64,000 nucleotides of DNA, from the NCBI GenBank assembly GCA_029237825.1, contig JAQZBQ010000002.1, positions 372,001 to 436,000 on the forward strand, read 5' to 3'. Positions 52,635 through 61,415 of the stretch are shown in pieces; the first letter of the stretch is position 1; each line of letters opens with the position of its first letter. Below the pieces are notes generated by a model. It saw only the letters and a program-made list of their open reading frames with translations. It was not told the origin of the DNA and searched no databases. The stretch is from Bacteroidota bacterium (GTDB lineage Bacteria; Bacteroidota; Bacteroidia; B-17B0; Aurantibacillaceae). A program made the position numbers and the translations under genes.

Positions 52635-53078
52635 CTATAAATGTTCGGATTTAATCTCCAGGATAGGCGGATCCAGACAATCCCTCCAGTAATCAAGAAT
52701 AACGTTCAGTTGGGTTTTTAACTGTGTCATGTCTTCCGTTTTAGCAAAATATCCCTGAACGAATAATTCATACGCCTCTTTAACTTCTGATGGTTTTAAT
52801 GATGCGGTTCTAAAAACAAACGGGGTCCCTTTTTTTCTTAGGTAAGGATTTGCTGCGATTTGCCGGCGAAACTCAATGCCATCCATTATCGGCATCCGGA
52901 TATCCGAGAAGATGATGAATGGATCTTCCCGTGTAGTTTTTAGGTAATCCAGTGCATCACGGCCATTATCAAAAAACTGCAATTCATTTTTTATCCCGGA
53001 TGATTGAAGGATGTTCTTATAAATTCCCTGTTCCTTTAGTTCATCTTCTACTATAACGATTGGACCTGTTTTTGACAT
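52635..53078 (-). CDS. Single-domain response regulator
   Basis: A 147-residue receiver protein. Acidic Glu11/Asp12 (VIVEDE), phosphoacceptor Asp59 in IFSDIRMPIMDG and Thr in FRTAS are present, with Lys in FAKTED. The C-terminal tail of about 25 residues has no known output domain. It is on the same strand as ligD, 88 bp upstream of its start, and could be cotranscribed with it, though there is no obvious functional link. Confidence 0.85.
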   Translation of the reverse strand: MSKTGPIVIVEDELKEQGIYKNILQSSGIKNELQFFDNGRDALDYLKTTREDPFIIFSDIRMPIMDGIEFRRQIAANPYLRKKGTPFVFRTASLKPSEVKEAYELFVQGYFAKTEDMTQLKTQLNVILDYWRDCLDPPILEIKSEHL

Positions 53079-53226
53079 AGCGACTTAAATTTAACGATTG
53101 ATTTCGGTTCACTACTTTCAAATATACAGTCCGCAATTTTCACGGGAGGTATTCAATAGCCGAAAAGGTAATTTAAGTAGTTAAAGACAGAGAATTGTTT
53201 CTTTAATCAAAATTAAGGGAAGGGGG

Positions 53227-53454
53227 TTAGCTCACCATTTTCAGTTCAGTTCTCCGGTTTTCTTTATACAATTTTTTTAGGGAATTTATGTCGTAAAGCG
53301 GATAGTCAATACCGAGGTTTGAATAATAGAAGCCACTGTCTTTTAAAACGATTTCAAATTTATCTCTCGAAAATACTTTTATAAGTTTATTTGATTTCAT
53401 GGTGTCTTCCATAAATCCAAACTGGGCAAGGGTTTGTATACTGAGGTTTGTCAT
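53227..53454 (-). CDS. Small hypothetical protein
   Basis: About 75 residues from the ATG at 53454 (MTNLSIQTLAQFGFMED); an upstream ATG at 53505 gives 92 residues but adds a less typical leader. The body is MKSNKLIKVFSRDKFEIVLKDSGFYYSNLGIDYPLYDINSLKKLYKEN in parts, a mix of charged and aromatic residues with no motif I know. No signal peptide. Its upstream region is AT-rich. Coding is plausible from composition but unconfirmed. Confidence 0.45.
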   Translation of the reverse strand: MTNLSIQTLAQFGFMEDTMKSNKLIKVFSRDKFEIVLKDSGFYYSNLGIDYPLYDINSLKKLYKENRRTELKMVS

Positions 53455-53505
53455 TGTTTTTGGTACTTTGACTGTACGTATAAAAGATTGCAACATGTAT
53501 ACCAT

Positions 53506-53849
53506 AACTTTATTCTTTACGTTTTTTAACTATAACTCAATTTTTCAAATTAGTCACAAGGTGTTGTAAGAATGCTTTTTATTACCCGTATTATCTTTTG
53601 CGCTTAATCTTCCATCAAGTTACATCTTTTTAAAGTTGAGTCCGGGAGTAATCGGTGAAAAAGGAAAAAATCTTGGTAAACCTTCAATCTGTATATTTTA
53701 ATGCACCTCATTTATCCTTGCAACATTCTAGAAATGTGCTAAAAACTGCCTAAGTGGTAATAGTGGAATCAAAAATTTTTCATAATCTTGATTCTCTATA
53801 CAGTTGTATACGTTCAGTCCTTCAATGTTGCACTTCAAAACGCAAATCT
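53506..53849. other. Intergenic stretch, nothing clear
   Basis: About 340 bp between two small unknown genes. It is AT-rich, has no convincing frame of its own, no strong hairpin-T-run, and no full promoter match. An open frame from 53754 continues into the next gene but its first 32 residues look non-coding. Confidence 0.5.
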
Positions 53850-54161
53850 ATGGACTCAAAAAATTTAAGTTTGATCTTCGGTAATTCTGCTATTTGGGAT
53901 TTTTATCTGAATAACGAGCATGTAGAAAGCATCAAGTATGATACGCAGAACAAATTTGTAACCGGTGATGGCACAGCTTACAGTATTACCAATATCCGGA
54001 TTTGTCTCACTTCCGGTGTGTTATCCTTTGAGAAAAAGTCGCCGGGAACAAAACCAGTTAAAGCCAGCCTTGTTTTTATAAAAGATAAATCGATATTAAT
54101 TGGCTTTGAAGGTGCACGACAAGTGAAGTACATTAAAACGTCCAAACGGAGTTTTTTATAA
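53850..54161 (+). CDS. Small hypothetical protein
   Basis: A 103-residue protein from the ATG at 53850 (MDSKNLSLIFGNSAIWDFYL); the frame is open further upstream from 53754 but that part (SCIRSVLQCCTSKRK) looks non-native. No signal peptide or membrane segment. The beta-strand pattern SAIWDFYLNNEHV, CLTSGVLSFEKKS, KASLVFIKDKSILIGFEG suggests a small beta fold. No family recognised. It stands alone between two other small genes. Confidence 0.5.
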   Translation: MDSKNLSLIFGNSAIWDFYLNNEHVESIKYDTQNKFVTGDGTAYSITNIRICLTSGVLSFEKKSPGTKPVKASLVFIKDKSILIGFEGARQVKYIKTSKRSFL

Positions 54162-54329
54162 CAGCTTTCTGAAAATATCATCACGGATTCATCTGTTTCA
54201 CTTAAAGAATATATGTTTAAATGAATTCCGTTTCCACCGGCGAGGCAACTTTATCATATTGAATAGGGGATGGATGTAAGACTTTTGTGATTTCTAACTT
54301 TTAGTTTTGCAAGGTTCCCTTTTTGTACT

Positions 54330-54614
54330 ATGACTCATTATGATAAACTTGAGCTTCTTACGTTAAGAAGTATTCTTACCCAATTAAAAGTTGATACGCC
54401 TTCCGTTTTGAGCCAGGTTCTTTCGGAACTTGACCTGAGCCTTAACAGTGAAAGTATTCTTATTTACAGAAATCTGAACGAACTGTTTTTGTGTATCAAC
54501 ACACACCATAAGGTTGATGATAATGATTTTCGGGAAATAAAGTCGAACCTGATCCGTCAGATCGATTTAGCCATTAAACCAGCCCGCCATTTAACCCCCG
54601 TGCATTTGCAATAG
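54330..54614 (+). CDS. Small helical hypothetical protein
   Basis: A 94-residue protein (MTHYDKLELLTLRSILTQLK), mostly helical, rich in Leu, Asn, Asp and Ser, with no signal peptide. No family recognised. A TAGTTTTG sequence at 54302-54309 matches the -7 consensus and a TTTG lies further upstream but at shorter than usual spacing (14 nt). Confidence 0.5.
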   Translation: MTHYDKLELLTLRSILTQLKVDTPSVLSQVLSELDLSLNSESILIYRNLNELFLCINTHHKVDDNDFREIKSNLIRQIDLAIKPARHLTPVHLQ

Positions 54615-54763
54615 GTTTTTGTTTACCATACCAGGTTTTTTATTCCCAACTTTTAAATGATTTGAAATATAAAAGTTCTTTCGTTTTTTTTACAAGATGA
54701 TTACGGAACGACTTATCTACTTTTGTTTTGCAATTGTAAAGTATTGATCCTAAAAATGTTGTT

Positions 54764-54925
54764 ATGAAAAAAATTCTCATGTTATTCTTTTTCTTCAGTT
54801 TGTTAACTGTTGCCTGTGGTGATAAAGAAAATACCGGTAATGGCGCCGATGATAAAAAAGAGGAAGGTCCGTACCAGTACACTAACGAGGGTACTCCCGA
54901 TTCAGCCGCCACTCAAAACCATTAG
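54764..54925 (+). CDS. Small lipoprotein
   Basis: A 53-residue lipoprotein: MKKILMLFFFFSLLTVACGD, with a signal peptide and a lipobox ending in VAC, then a short hydrophilic tail of about 36 residues rich in Asp, Glu, Gly, Thr and Lys (GPYQYTNEGTPDSAATQN). A TACTTTTG -7 element at 54718-54725 gives a leader of about 33 nt. The mature peptide is too short for a fold and is probably a membrane-anchored tail. No family recognised. Confidence 0.65.
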   Translation: MKKILMLFFFFSLLTVACGDKENTGNGADDKKEEGPYQYTNEGTPDSAATQNH

Positions 54926-55208
54926 TTAAAACAAGGCTCCTGAGCAATTCGCGTTTTCCAAACAGTGAGAATCATTTGGAAATTTTCTATAGAATAGCTT
55001 CGCGTGCTCTAAAATTTAGAATTTTAATGATTTAGTTCTCCAAGAGGGGAGCATTGTTTTATTCTCCGAATTAGTATTAATTTAGGTTAAGCCTTCTCTT
55101 TTTGGAATCCACAAAAATCACAAAAATCTTACATCCCTAAACATTGGTGTTTAAATTGTAAAATTTGAACCCGGCCTTTCTGTTTAATTTGTACAAAAAA
55201 CAGAGAAT
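54926..55208. other. Intergenic stretch, nothing clear
   Basis: About 280 bp, AT-rich, without a frame of note or a convincing terminator. TTTG at 55164-55167 and TTAATTTG at 55184-55191 may form a weak promoter for the next gene but the -7 match is one base off and the spacing is only 16 nt. Confidence 0.45.
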
Positions 55209-55832
55209 ATGAAAAGGCTTGTGATTCTTTTAGCGGTATTATTTTTAATCAGTTCTGCCTGTGTGGGTAATACAATCGGAATAGAAAACCTGACTGTTAC
55301 CGGCAGTAAAAGCGAAGTTTCGCTGTCGTGGAACTGCAAAGTTGCCGAAAAAGGACACTTCTTTATTGTAGAAAGAAGTTCGGACGCCCTCACTTATAAT
55401 TTCATAGACACCATTTATTCTGTAGCTTTTTTAGAACAGTATGCCTGTAAAGATAAGAATCCCATTAATGGCATATCCTATTACAGGATACGGTGCTTAA
55501 CCTTGTCGGGTAATGAAGTATCGTCTATGATTTCCTATATTGAATTATCTGAAGTCGAAATCAGTGAAACTTTTCGAATTGCAGGACTTTACCCTTTGCC
55601 TTTTGCCGACAGGTTTAATATTGTAATTGAAAGTAAAAGGGATGTCACATTAACCTTCAGGTGCAATAACCTTGATGGCACCCTGGTATTTGAATTATCT
55701 AAGGCCTTTCCTAAGGGAGTTACCACCTTCAATATTTCCGATTTTACAAAACTTGAGAACGATTCCTATCTGTTAACGGTTTCTGATGAGCACTTGTATT
55801 CAAATACCCGACACCTTATACGTTTTGATTAA
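55209..55832 (+). CDS. Secreted protein, FN3-like with degenerate T9SS-type C-terminus
   Basis: A 207-residue protein with a signal peptide (MKRLVILLAVLFLISSACVG; SSAC could also be a lipobox). Residues 22-110 resemble a fibronectin type III-like module (ENLTVTGSKSEVSLSWNCK, HFFIVERSSDALTYNFI, NGISYYRIRCLTLSGNEVSS). The C-terminal half begins IAGLYPLPFADRFNIVIES, similar in layout to T9SS type A domains (YPNP), but the motif is changed and the usual ending is absent. Export through the Sec system is likely; T9SS use is doubtful. Confidence 0.7.
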   Translation: MKRLVILLAVLFLISSACVGNTIGIENLTVTGSKSEVSLSWNCKVAEKGHFFIVERSSDALTYNFIDTIYSVAFLEQYACKDKNPINGISYYRIRCLTLSGNEVSSMISYIELSEVEISETFRIAGLYPLPFADRFNIVIESKRDVTLTFRCNNLDGTLVFELSKAFPKGVTTFNISDFTKLENDSYLLTVSDEHLYSNTRHLIRFD

Positions 55833-55872
55833 CCTTTTGTGCTGACTTAAATTAACGTTCGCTATTCGGCTT

Positions 55873-56259
55873 ATGAAAAAGGAAAACCTTAATTCTAAAG
55901 AACACATATTGCTTTTACTCATTGATGATAATGACATTGATAATTATGTGCATGTAAAAACCTTCGAGCATTACGGCGACTATAACTGTACCATATTTAA
56001 GTCGGCGTATGAAGGGTTTGAGCATTTGAGGCAAACAAGCCGACGTTACGATTATATTATTCTTGATATTTATATGCCAGAGATGGACGGCTTTACATTT
56101 GTGGAGCATTTTAACCGGCTAAAACTGACGGAAATACACGGCCCGATAATTTTTCTTACAGCAAGTTTAAATCCTTCAGATCGTGTTAAAGCAGACGAAA
56201 TGGGATTACAATTTATTGAAAAGCCATTGAAGATTGATAAGCTCGTTGGGATCATTTAA
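55873..56259 (+). CDS. Single-domain response regulator
   Basis: A 128-residue CheY-like protein: LLIDDNDIDNY (Asp18/19 region), phosphoacceptor Asp65 in ILDIYMPEMDGF, Thr in FLTAS and Lys in IEKPL. No output domain. It is a paralogue of the receiver at 50038, with the same DDNDxDNYxHxKxFE start. It begins 40 bp after the secreted FN3-like gene on the same strand and may be cotranscribed. Its stop lies 1 bp from the stop of the converging AraC gene. Confidence 0.88.
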   Translation: MKKENLNSKEHILLLLIDDNDIDNYVHVKTFEHYGDYNCTIFKSAYEGFEHLRQTSRRYDYIILDIYMPEMDGFTFVEHFNRLKLTEIHGPIIFLTASLNPSDRVKADEMGLQFIEKPLKIDKLVGII

Positions 56260-56260
56260 C

Positions 56261-57157
56261 TCAACGGTATCTGATACCGAAAGATTTCCGGTAGCGTTTC
56301 ATAAATTCAGAAGCGGAGAACCCCGTTTTAATTTTAAACAAGCGTGAAAAATAAGCGGGATCATCGTAGCCAAGTTTTACTGCTACTTCAGATACGGCAA
56401 CATCTCCGGAAGCCAATAACCGTTTTGCTTCTAATATAATTCTTTCATGTATCACATCGCCAACCGATTGTTTGACTGTACTTTTACAAATCCTGTTTAA
56501 ATGCCTTTCTGAGATATGCATTAGCTTTGCATATTCACCTGGCGATTTTATGGCTTTGTATTTTTTAGATATGAGTTCCTCAAGCCTGATGAATTTTTTT
56601 AAATAAGGGCCATTTTGCTCCCAGTGCTCCTCCTGGGGATTATATATCCGGGTGGCATCAGTATAGATGATATCAATTAGAGAACATATTTTTGAAAGTG
56701 ACATTAAAGTATTTAAATGAAATTCGCTAACCACTAAATCAAAAAGCGATTTGAAATAATTTAAGTCTCTCTGTGCCACCTTTACACAGGCGGTATTATA
56801 GATTGAACAGAAGAATGGAAAATGGCTCACCCTTTTATGCGTGAAATTGAGGTCATAGAAGTCTTTTGAATGTAGAAATATTATTCCTTCAATATCTTTG
56901 GTGAATTTCCAACTGTGAACCTGGCCTGGTGCAACGAAAGAAATATGCCCACGGCTTATCCTGTGTGTGGTGAAATCGATTTCATGAATTCCTAAGCCTT
57001 GTGTGAAAAGTATGGTGATAAAATAATACGGTTTATCGGGTATGATTAAGCCGGGGTATTTTTTTAAGTGAGATGATAAAATGTCGCAATGGATAGTGTG
57101 TTGAAGCGCAAAATCATTAAAATTTTCTATGTTAAAAACCGGTACACTTTGCTTCAT
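56261..57157 (-). CDS. AraC-family transcriptional regulator
   Basis: A 298-residue regulator from the ATG at 57157 (MKQSVPVFNIENFNDFALQH); the open frame to 57292 adds a leader that is not typical. Residues about 10-145 are a cupin-type ligand domain (SRGHISFVAPGQVHSWKF). The C-terminal 100 residues hold the double HTH: SPGEYAKLMHISERHLNRICKSTV and VAVSEVAVKLGYDDPAYFSRLFKIKTGFSASEFMKRYR. TACCTTTA ends 4 nt before this ATG, supporting the start. The target is unknown. It is divergent from the second AraC-type gene. Confidence 0.87.
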   Translation of the reverse strand: MKQSVPVFNIENFNDFALQHTIHCDILSSHLKKYPGLIIPDKPYYFITILFTQGLGIHEIDFTTHRISRGHISFVAPGQVHSWKFTKDIEGIIFLHSKDFYDLNFTHKRVSHFPFFCSIYNTACVKVAQRDLNYFKSLFDLVVSEFHLNTLMSLSKICSLIDIIYTDATRIYNPQEEHWEQNGPYLKKFIRLEELISKKYKAIKSPGEYAKLMHISERHLNRICKSTVKQSVGDVIHERIILEAKRLLASGDVAVSEVAVKLGYDDPAYFSRLFKIKTGFSASEFMKRYRKSFGIRYR

Positions 57158-57362
57158 TAGGTAAAGGTAGGCGCAAAATGTCCTGAATGTCCATGCAATG
57201 GTGTAAATACGCAAGCTGTTATAGGAATGTTGTAAATATCTTTGTTTGCCTGTAGGGGTATAATTTGACATCACAATTACACAATTTATCATTTACCACT
57301 AAATGGCTTATAGTGATATTTGAAAATGCTTGAACAGGAATTAAGAATGGATAAAGGTACTG

Positions 57363-57926
57363 ATGATTGAAATTGTTCTTAGTTCAAGGGAAAAGACCTA
57401 TAATTTAACTGTCGAAGATCCAATTGCATCGGCGATTTTGGTTACTATTGATGACTTCATTAAAGACTACCATCACCCGGGAACAAACAAAGAGCTTTTG
57501 GTTTCTGAGTACCTTAAATTCCTGGTGCTACGAATAGATCGGGCAGCACATCACCATGCAACTTTTGAAAGTGATGATGCGGACCAACGGGTTTTTCAAA
57601 AATTTATAGGGCACATGGAGCGGGAACTTTTTGAATCCCGCAAAATCTCCTACTACTGTAAACATTTGGGCGTTTCGCCACGGAAGTTATCCTTGGTGTG
57701 CCATGAGTTTCGCGGACAAAGTGCTAAGAATATTTTGGATGAACGGTTATTAAATGAAGTCAAATATTTGTTACTTCACACCACGTATTCGATTAAGTAT
57801 ATTTCCTCTTTAGTAGGCTTTTCGGATCAGTATCAGTTCAGTAAGTATTTTAAAAAACATTTACGGGTTTCGCCAACCCGTTACAGGGAAGTTAAAAGGC
57901 CGGTTCAGGTTGGGGAAGAAGCGTGA
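57363..57926 (+). CDS. AraC-type HTH regulator
   Basis: A 187-residue protein. The N-terminal 80 residues have no clear ligand-binding domain. The C-terminus is an AraC-like HTH (HTH_18): RKISYYCKHLGVSPRKLSLVCHEFRGQSAKNILDERLLNEVKYLL and SIKYISSLVGFSDQYQFSKYFKKHLRVSPTRYREVKR, in pieces. It overlaps the start of the next gene (PAS kinase) by 17 bp, so expression of the two is coupled. It probably regulates local genes or works with the sensor kinase. Confidence 0.85.
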   Translation: MIEIVLSSREKTYNLTVEDPIASAILVTIDDFIKDYHHPGTNKELLVSEYLKFLVLRIDRAAHHHATFESDDADQRVFQKFIGHMERELFESRKISYYCKHLGVSPRKLSLVCHEFRGQSAKNILDERLLNEVKYLLLHTTYSIKYISSLVGFSDQYQFSKYFKKHLRVSPTRYREVKRPVQVGEEA

Positions 57927-60150
57927 TCATATTCAAAAAAAGGGTAGTCTCACAAGTTTGTTCGAAAGTACAGTCAAAGGTTACGCGTTAGTTGATACAT
58001 CTTATAAGGTTCTTGCTTTAAATCAAAAGTTTGCTGAGTTATTTTATCGAATCACTGGTTTAACTGTCAAAAAAAATACTGATTTTCTAAAGTTAATTCC
58101 ATCCGGTTCCAATGAAGGATTTATATCCGGTATCAAAAATGCTTTTTGGGGACATACCATTTCAGAAGATCAGAATTATGCTTTAGCTGAAGATGTTTGG
58201 GTTAAAATGCAATTCACACCCTATTATGAGGATGAACTGAATAGGGAAGCCGTACTGATGAGTATTACAGATATTTCAACGGATAAACAATTTGAGAAAT
58301 TAGCCTCCGGACAAAAACATTTAATGACTTCGGTGTTTGATACCGGGGCTGGTATTGCTTTGCTCACCAAAGAGGGTGAACTAATAAAAGTAAACAATTC
58401 ATTTTGCCGAATTTTAGGATATACGCATGATGAGATAATCAATACCAATTATTTTGATTTGGTTTTTAAGCCGGATCGAAAGATTTCAAAAGAACGTCAC
58501 GCGCAATTTTTTGTTGAACAACGCTCCGGTACTAATGAAGTCAGATTAATTCACAGGGATGGTTCTGTTTTGATGGTATTAAACCAAACTTCATTTTTAA
58601 ATAATTTCAATGGAAATCCGTTACTCATCCTTTCTATTGCAGATATTACGGAACGCAAACAGGCGGAGCAGGAATTGAAGGCCCGGGAGATGTTTTATAA
58701 GGCCTTGCTGGAGCGTAGCGCGGATATGAAAGTGCTCACCTCCGCGCAGGGCAAGATTATCTTTGCCAGTCATGCACTCACAAAATATTTAGGATATTCA
58801 GCTGACGAACTATCAGGCCGGAATGCTTACGATTTTGTGCCGTTGGAAGATTTTCCGCATTTATCAATATTGATTGAAGAGGTGTTGAGGGAGCCTGGTA
58901 TTTCCGTTATGGTGCAACAGCGTATCCGTCATAAAGACGGAAACTGGCGTTATTGTGAAGGCACAATAACAAATCTTTTACACGACCCAAATGTGGGAAC
59001 CCTTGTTGCTAATTTCCGTGACGTTACTGAGAAAATACTTTCAGCGGAGCTTTTAAAAAATTCGGAAATAACGCTCCGCACCATCTTTAATAGCATCGAT
59101 ATCGGAATTGTACTGCTAAACGCGAACATGGAAATCATTCAGTTTAATGCGGTGGCAGCTAACTGGTCGAAAGTTACATTCCATAACGACCTTACAACGG
59201 GCGAAAATTTTTCGGAATACATCAGCCCTGATGAAAATAGGCAAAAATTTCGGCTAAATTTTAAGTCCGTACTTAATAATTCTGTTTTTGATTCAGAAGC
59301 CCAGTATAAAACGCCCACGGGGTCAACCGTTTGGTACCATATAAAAATGTCGCCTGTGGTAGCTGAAGACAATGAGGTAACGGGTGTTTGTATTACGGCA
59401 TCGGATATAACCGTTAAGCGTTTGGCAGAAATTGAAAAAGAAAAAATTACTCAGGACCTTATTAAGCGAAATAATAACCTTCAGCAATTTACCTATATTG
59501 TTTCCCACAATTTAAGGGCTCCAACAGTCAACATCATTGCTCTTACTGATCTGCTCCAAAATTACCATAACCTTAAGCTATCGGATAAATCAGCCATCCT
59601 TGATGGTCTGAAAAAATCTTCGACTCAGTTAGATACAGTGATAAAGGACTTAAACTATATACTTCAGATAGACAGTAATGTGCTTACAGAAAAACGTGAA
59701 GTGGTATATTTTTCTGAACTGGTGAATGACCTGCTCATCGCAATTAACCATCTCATAAAAAAGGAAGAGGCTGTTATTCAGCTTGATTTTGATGAGGCAC
59801 CAGGAATTGAAAGTATTCGGCTGTATTTATACAGTATTTTTTATAATTTGATTACCAATAGTTTAAAGTACCGAAAGCCTGATGAAACGCCGGTTATCAC
59901 GATCCGTTCGAAGAAGGTACATGGCGGCATTGAGTTAACATTTTCGGATAACGGTCTGGGTATTGATCTGGGTATGCATGGCGAAAAAGTATTTGGGTTG
60001 TATAACCGTTTTCATCTTCATAAGGAAGGAAAAGGGATGGGCTTATTTATTGTAAAATCTCAGGTGGAAACCTTGGGTGGTAAAATTCACGTAAGGAGTG
60101 AATTAGGAAAGGAAACTGTTTTTGTTATTCAGTTAAATACCGGAGAATGA
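57910..60150 (+). CDS. Multi-PAS sensor histidine kinase
   Basis: A 746-residue soluble kinase starting at TTG 57910 inside the AraC stop region. Four PAS-type sensor domains are visible (about 15-130, 140-255, 260-375, 385-505; e.g. VFDTGAGIALLTKEGELIKVN, PAC segments such as RHKDGNWRYCEGT), then a HisKA helix with His533 in YIVSHNLRAPTVNI, and a HATPase_c domain (about 620-745: NLITNSLKYR N-box, DNGLGIDL, GKGMGLFIVKSQVE). No membrane segment is present, so it senses a cytoplasmic signal. No receiver is fused or immediately adjacent; a free receiver in the cluster could be its partner. Confidence 0.88.
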   Translation: MGKKRDHIQKKGSLTSLFESTVKGYALVDTSYKVLALNQKFAELFYRITGLTVKKNTDFLKLIPSGSNEGFISGIKNAFWGHTISEDQNYALAEDVWVKMQFTPYYEDELNREAVLMSITDISTDKQFEKLASGQKHLMTSVFDTGAGIALLTKEGELIKVNNSFCRILGYTHDEIINTNYFDLVFKPDRKISKERHAQFFVEQRSGTNEVRLIHRDGSVLMVLNQTSFLNNFNGNPLLILSIADITERKQAEQELKAREMFYKALLERSADMKVLTSAQGKIIFASHALTKYLGYSADELSGRNAYDFVPLEDFPHLSILIEEVLREPGISVMVQQRIRHKDGNWRYCEGTITNLLHDPNVGTLVANFRDVTEKILSAELLKNSEITLRTIFNSIDIGIVLLNANMEIIQFNAVAANWSKVTFHNDLTTGENFSEYISPDENRQKFRLNFKSVLNNSVFDSEAQYKTPTGSTVWYHIKMSPVVAEDNEVTGVCITASDITVKRLAEIEKEKITQDLIKRNNNLQQFTYIVSHNLRAPTVNIIALTDLLQNYHNLKLSDKSAILDGLKKSSTQLDTVIKDLNYILQIDSNVLTEKREVVYFSELVNDLLIAINHLIKKEEAVIQLDFDEAPGIESIRLYLYSIFYNLITNSLKYRKPDETPVITIRSKKVHGGIELTFSDNGLGIDLGMHGEKVFGLYNRFHLHKEGKGMGLFIVKSQVETLGGKIHVRSELGKETVFVIQLNTGE

Positions 60151-60199
60151 TTGGCTAAAAACGAGAAATTCATTAGCGTTTAAAAGCGGTTTTCGGATT

Positions 60200-61348
60200 T
60201 TAAATTGTTTTCACCGTTTTTTTCAGGCTGAGTTTGAGCCCAAAGAAGCCAATGGTAGCTGCCGCTACAGAACCAATTATAATGGCAATTTTCGACACAT
60301 TGATGATTTCCGGATTATCAAATGCTAACAAGGTGATAAAAATAGACATGGTGAAACCGATTCCAGCTAAAAACCCTAACCAAAGCAGGTGTACGCGTTT
60401 TACACCCATTGATAAGGAAGCCCAACCCAACGAAATCGCTGTAACTGAAAATAAAAATATCCCTGCCGGCTTTCCAAGCAATAATCCAACAATAATTCCG
60501 AGTGTGTTTGACGTTCCTAGTTCACCCAGAAGTGATCCCGGAATCACGATTGCCGTATTTGCCAATGCGAAAAGCGGCAACACCACGAAGGCCACGGGGA
60601 TGTGCAGCCAATGCTGTAATTTATAGGAAATGGATGCTTCATCACCTTTGCCAAACGGCAGCGCAAACGCAAGAAGAATTCCGGTAATGGTGGGATGAAT
60701 CCCTGATTGGTATAATAACCACCACATCACAATTCCTAATATTAAATAAATCCAGAGTTTATAAACCTTCAAGCGGTTTAATACCAGAAGAATTGCAAAT
60801 ACCAGCATTGACATTCCAAAATAAAAGAGCGAGAAATCATTGGTGTAAAATAGTGCGATAACAAGGATGGCACCTAAATCATCAATAATAGCTAGTGCAG
60901 TTAAGAATATTTTAAGCGTGATTGGAACCCGCGACCCGAGTAATGATAAAATGGCGAGTGAAAAAGCAATGTCGGTAGCCATCGGAATCCCGAACCCGCT
61001 TTGCGTCGGTGTATTGATATTAAATCCGAAATGGATAAGCGCCGGTACCACCATTCCGCCAATTGCGGCAACCACCGGGAGCATGGCTTTTTTGATATGA
61101 GACAATTCACCTGCATAAATTTCGCGCTCCATTTCTAATCCTACCAACAGAAAAAAGATAGTCATTAAGCCATCGTTAATCCAGAATTCAAGGGGTTTGC
61201 CTAAAACAGTTAAATGCCAGAAATGCAGGTAAGCCTCACCGGATGGTAAATTAGAAAGACCCAACGATACAATTGTGCAGGCTATTAACACCATCCCTGA
61301 TGAACGCTCGCTGTTTGTAAAATCATTAAATAGTTTTGTAAACCGCAT
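60200..61348 (-). CDS. nhaA: Na+/H+ antiporter NhaA
   Basis: A 382-residue inner-membrane antiporter with about 11-12 helices. The family marks are present: FFLLVGLEMEREIYAGEL, PMATDIAFSLAILSLLG (the ATDIAF motif, with the ion-binding Asp), LTALAIIDDLGAILVIALFY (the IDDLGA motif, Asp-Asp pair) and GVKRVHLLWLGFLAGIGFTMSIFI. It expels Na+ using the proton gradient. A TATCTTTG -7 element (61356-61363) lies 7 nt before the ATG, but no -33 TTTG is seen at the usual spacing. Convergent with the PAS kinase gene, 49 bp apart, without a clear terminator. Confidence 0.94.
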   Translation of the reverse strand: MRFTKLFNDFTNSERSSGMVLIACTIVSLGLSNLPSGEAYLHFWHLTVLGKPLEFWINDGLMTIFFLLVGLEMEREIYAGELSHIKKAMLPVVAAIGGMVVPALIHFGFNINTPTQSGFGIPMATDIAFSLAILSLLGSRVPITLKIFLTALAIIDDLGAILVIALFYTNDFSLFYFGMSMLVFAILLVLNRLKVYKLWIYLILGIVMWWLLYQSGIHPTITGILLAFALPFGKGDEASISYKLQHWLHIPVAFVVLPLFALANTAIVIPGSLLGELGTSNTLGIIVGLLLGKPAGIFLFSVTAISLGWASLSMGVKRVHLLWLGFLAGIGFTMSIFITLLAFDNPEIINVSKIAIIIGSVAAATIGFFGLKLSLKKTVKTI

Positions 61349-61415
61349 GATGTGTCAAAGATATCACTTATCTCGTTCGCCGAGTAAAAAGCTTGGGTTT
61401 AAATAAAGAATGAAT

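Noticed and set aside
53754-53849. Upstream extension of the small gene at 53850
   Set aside because: The first 32 residues look random (Cys-rich, no domain) and the ATG at 53850 is the better start.
60151-60199. Terminator between the PAS kinase and nhaA genes
   Set aside because: The region is only 49 bp and shows no stem followed by a T-run on either strand.
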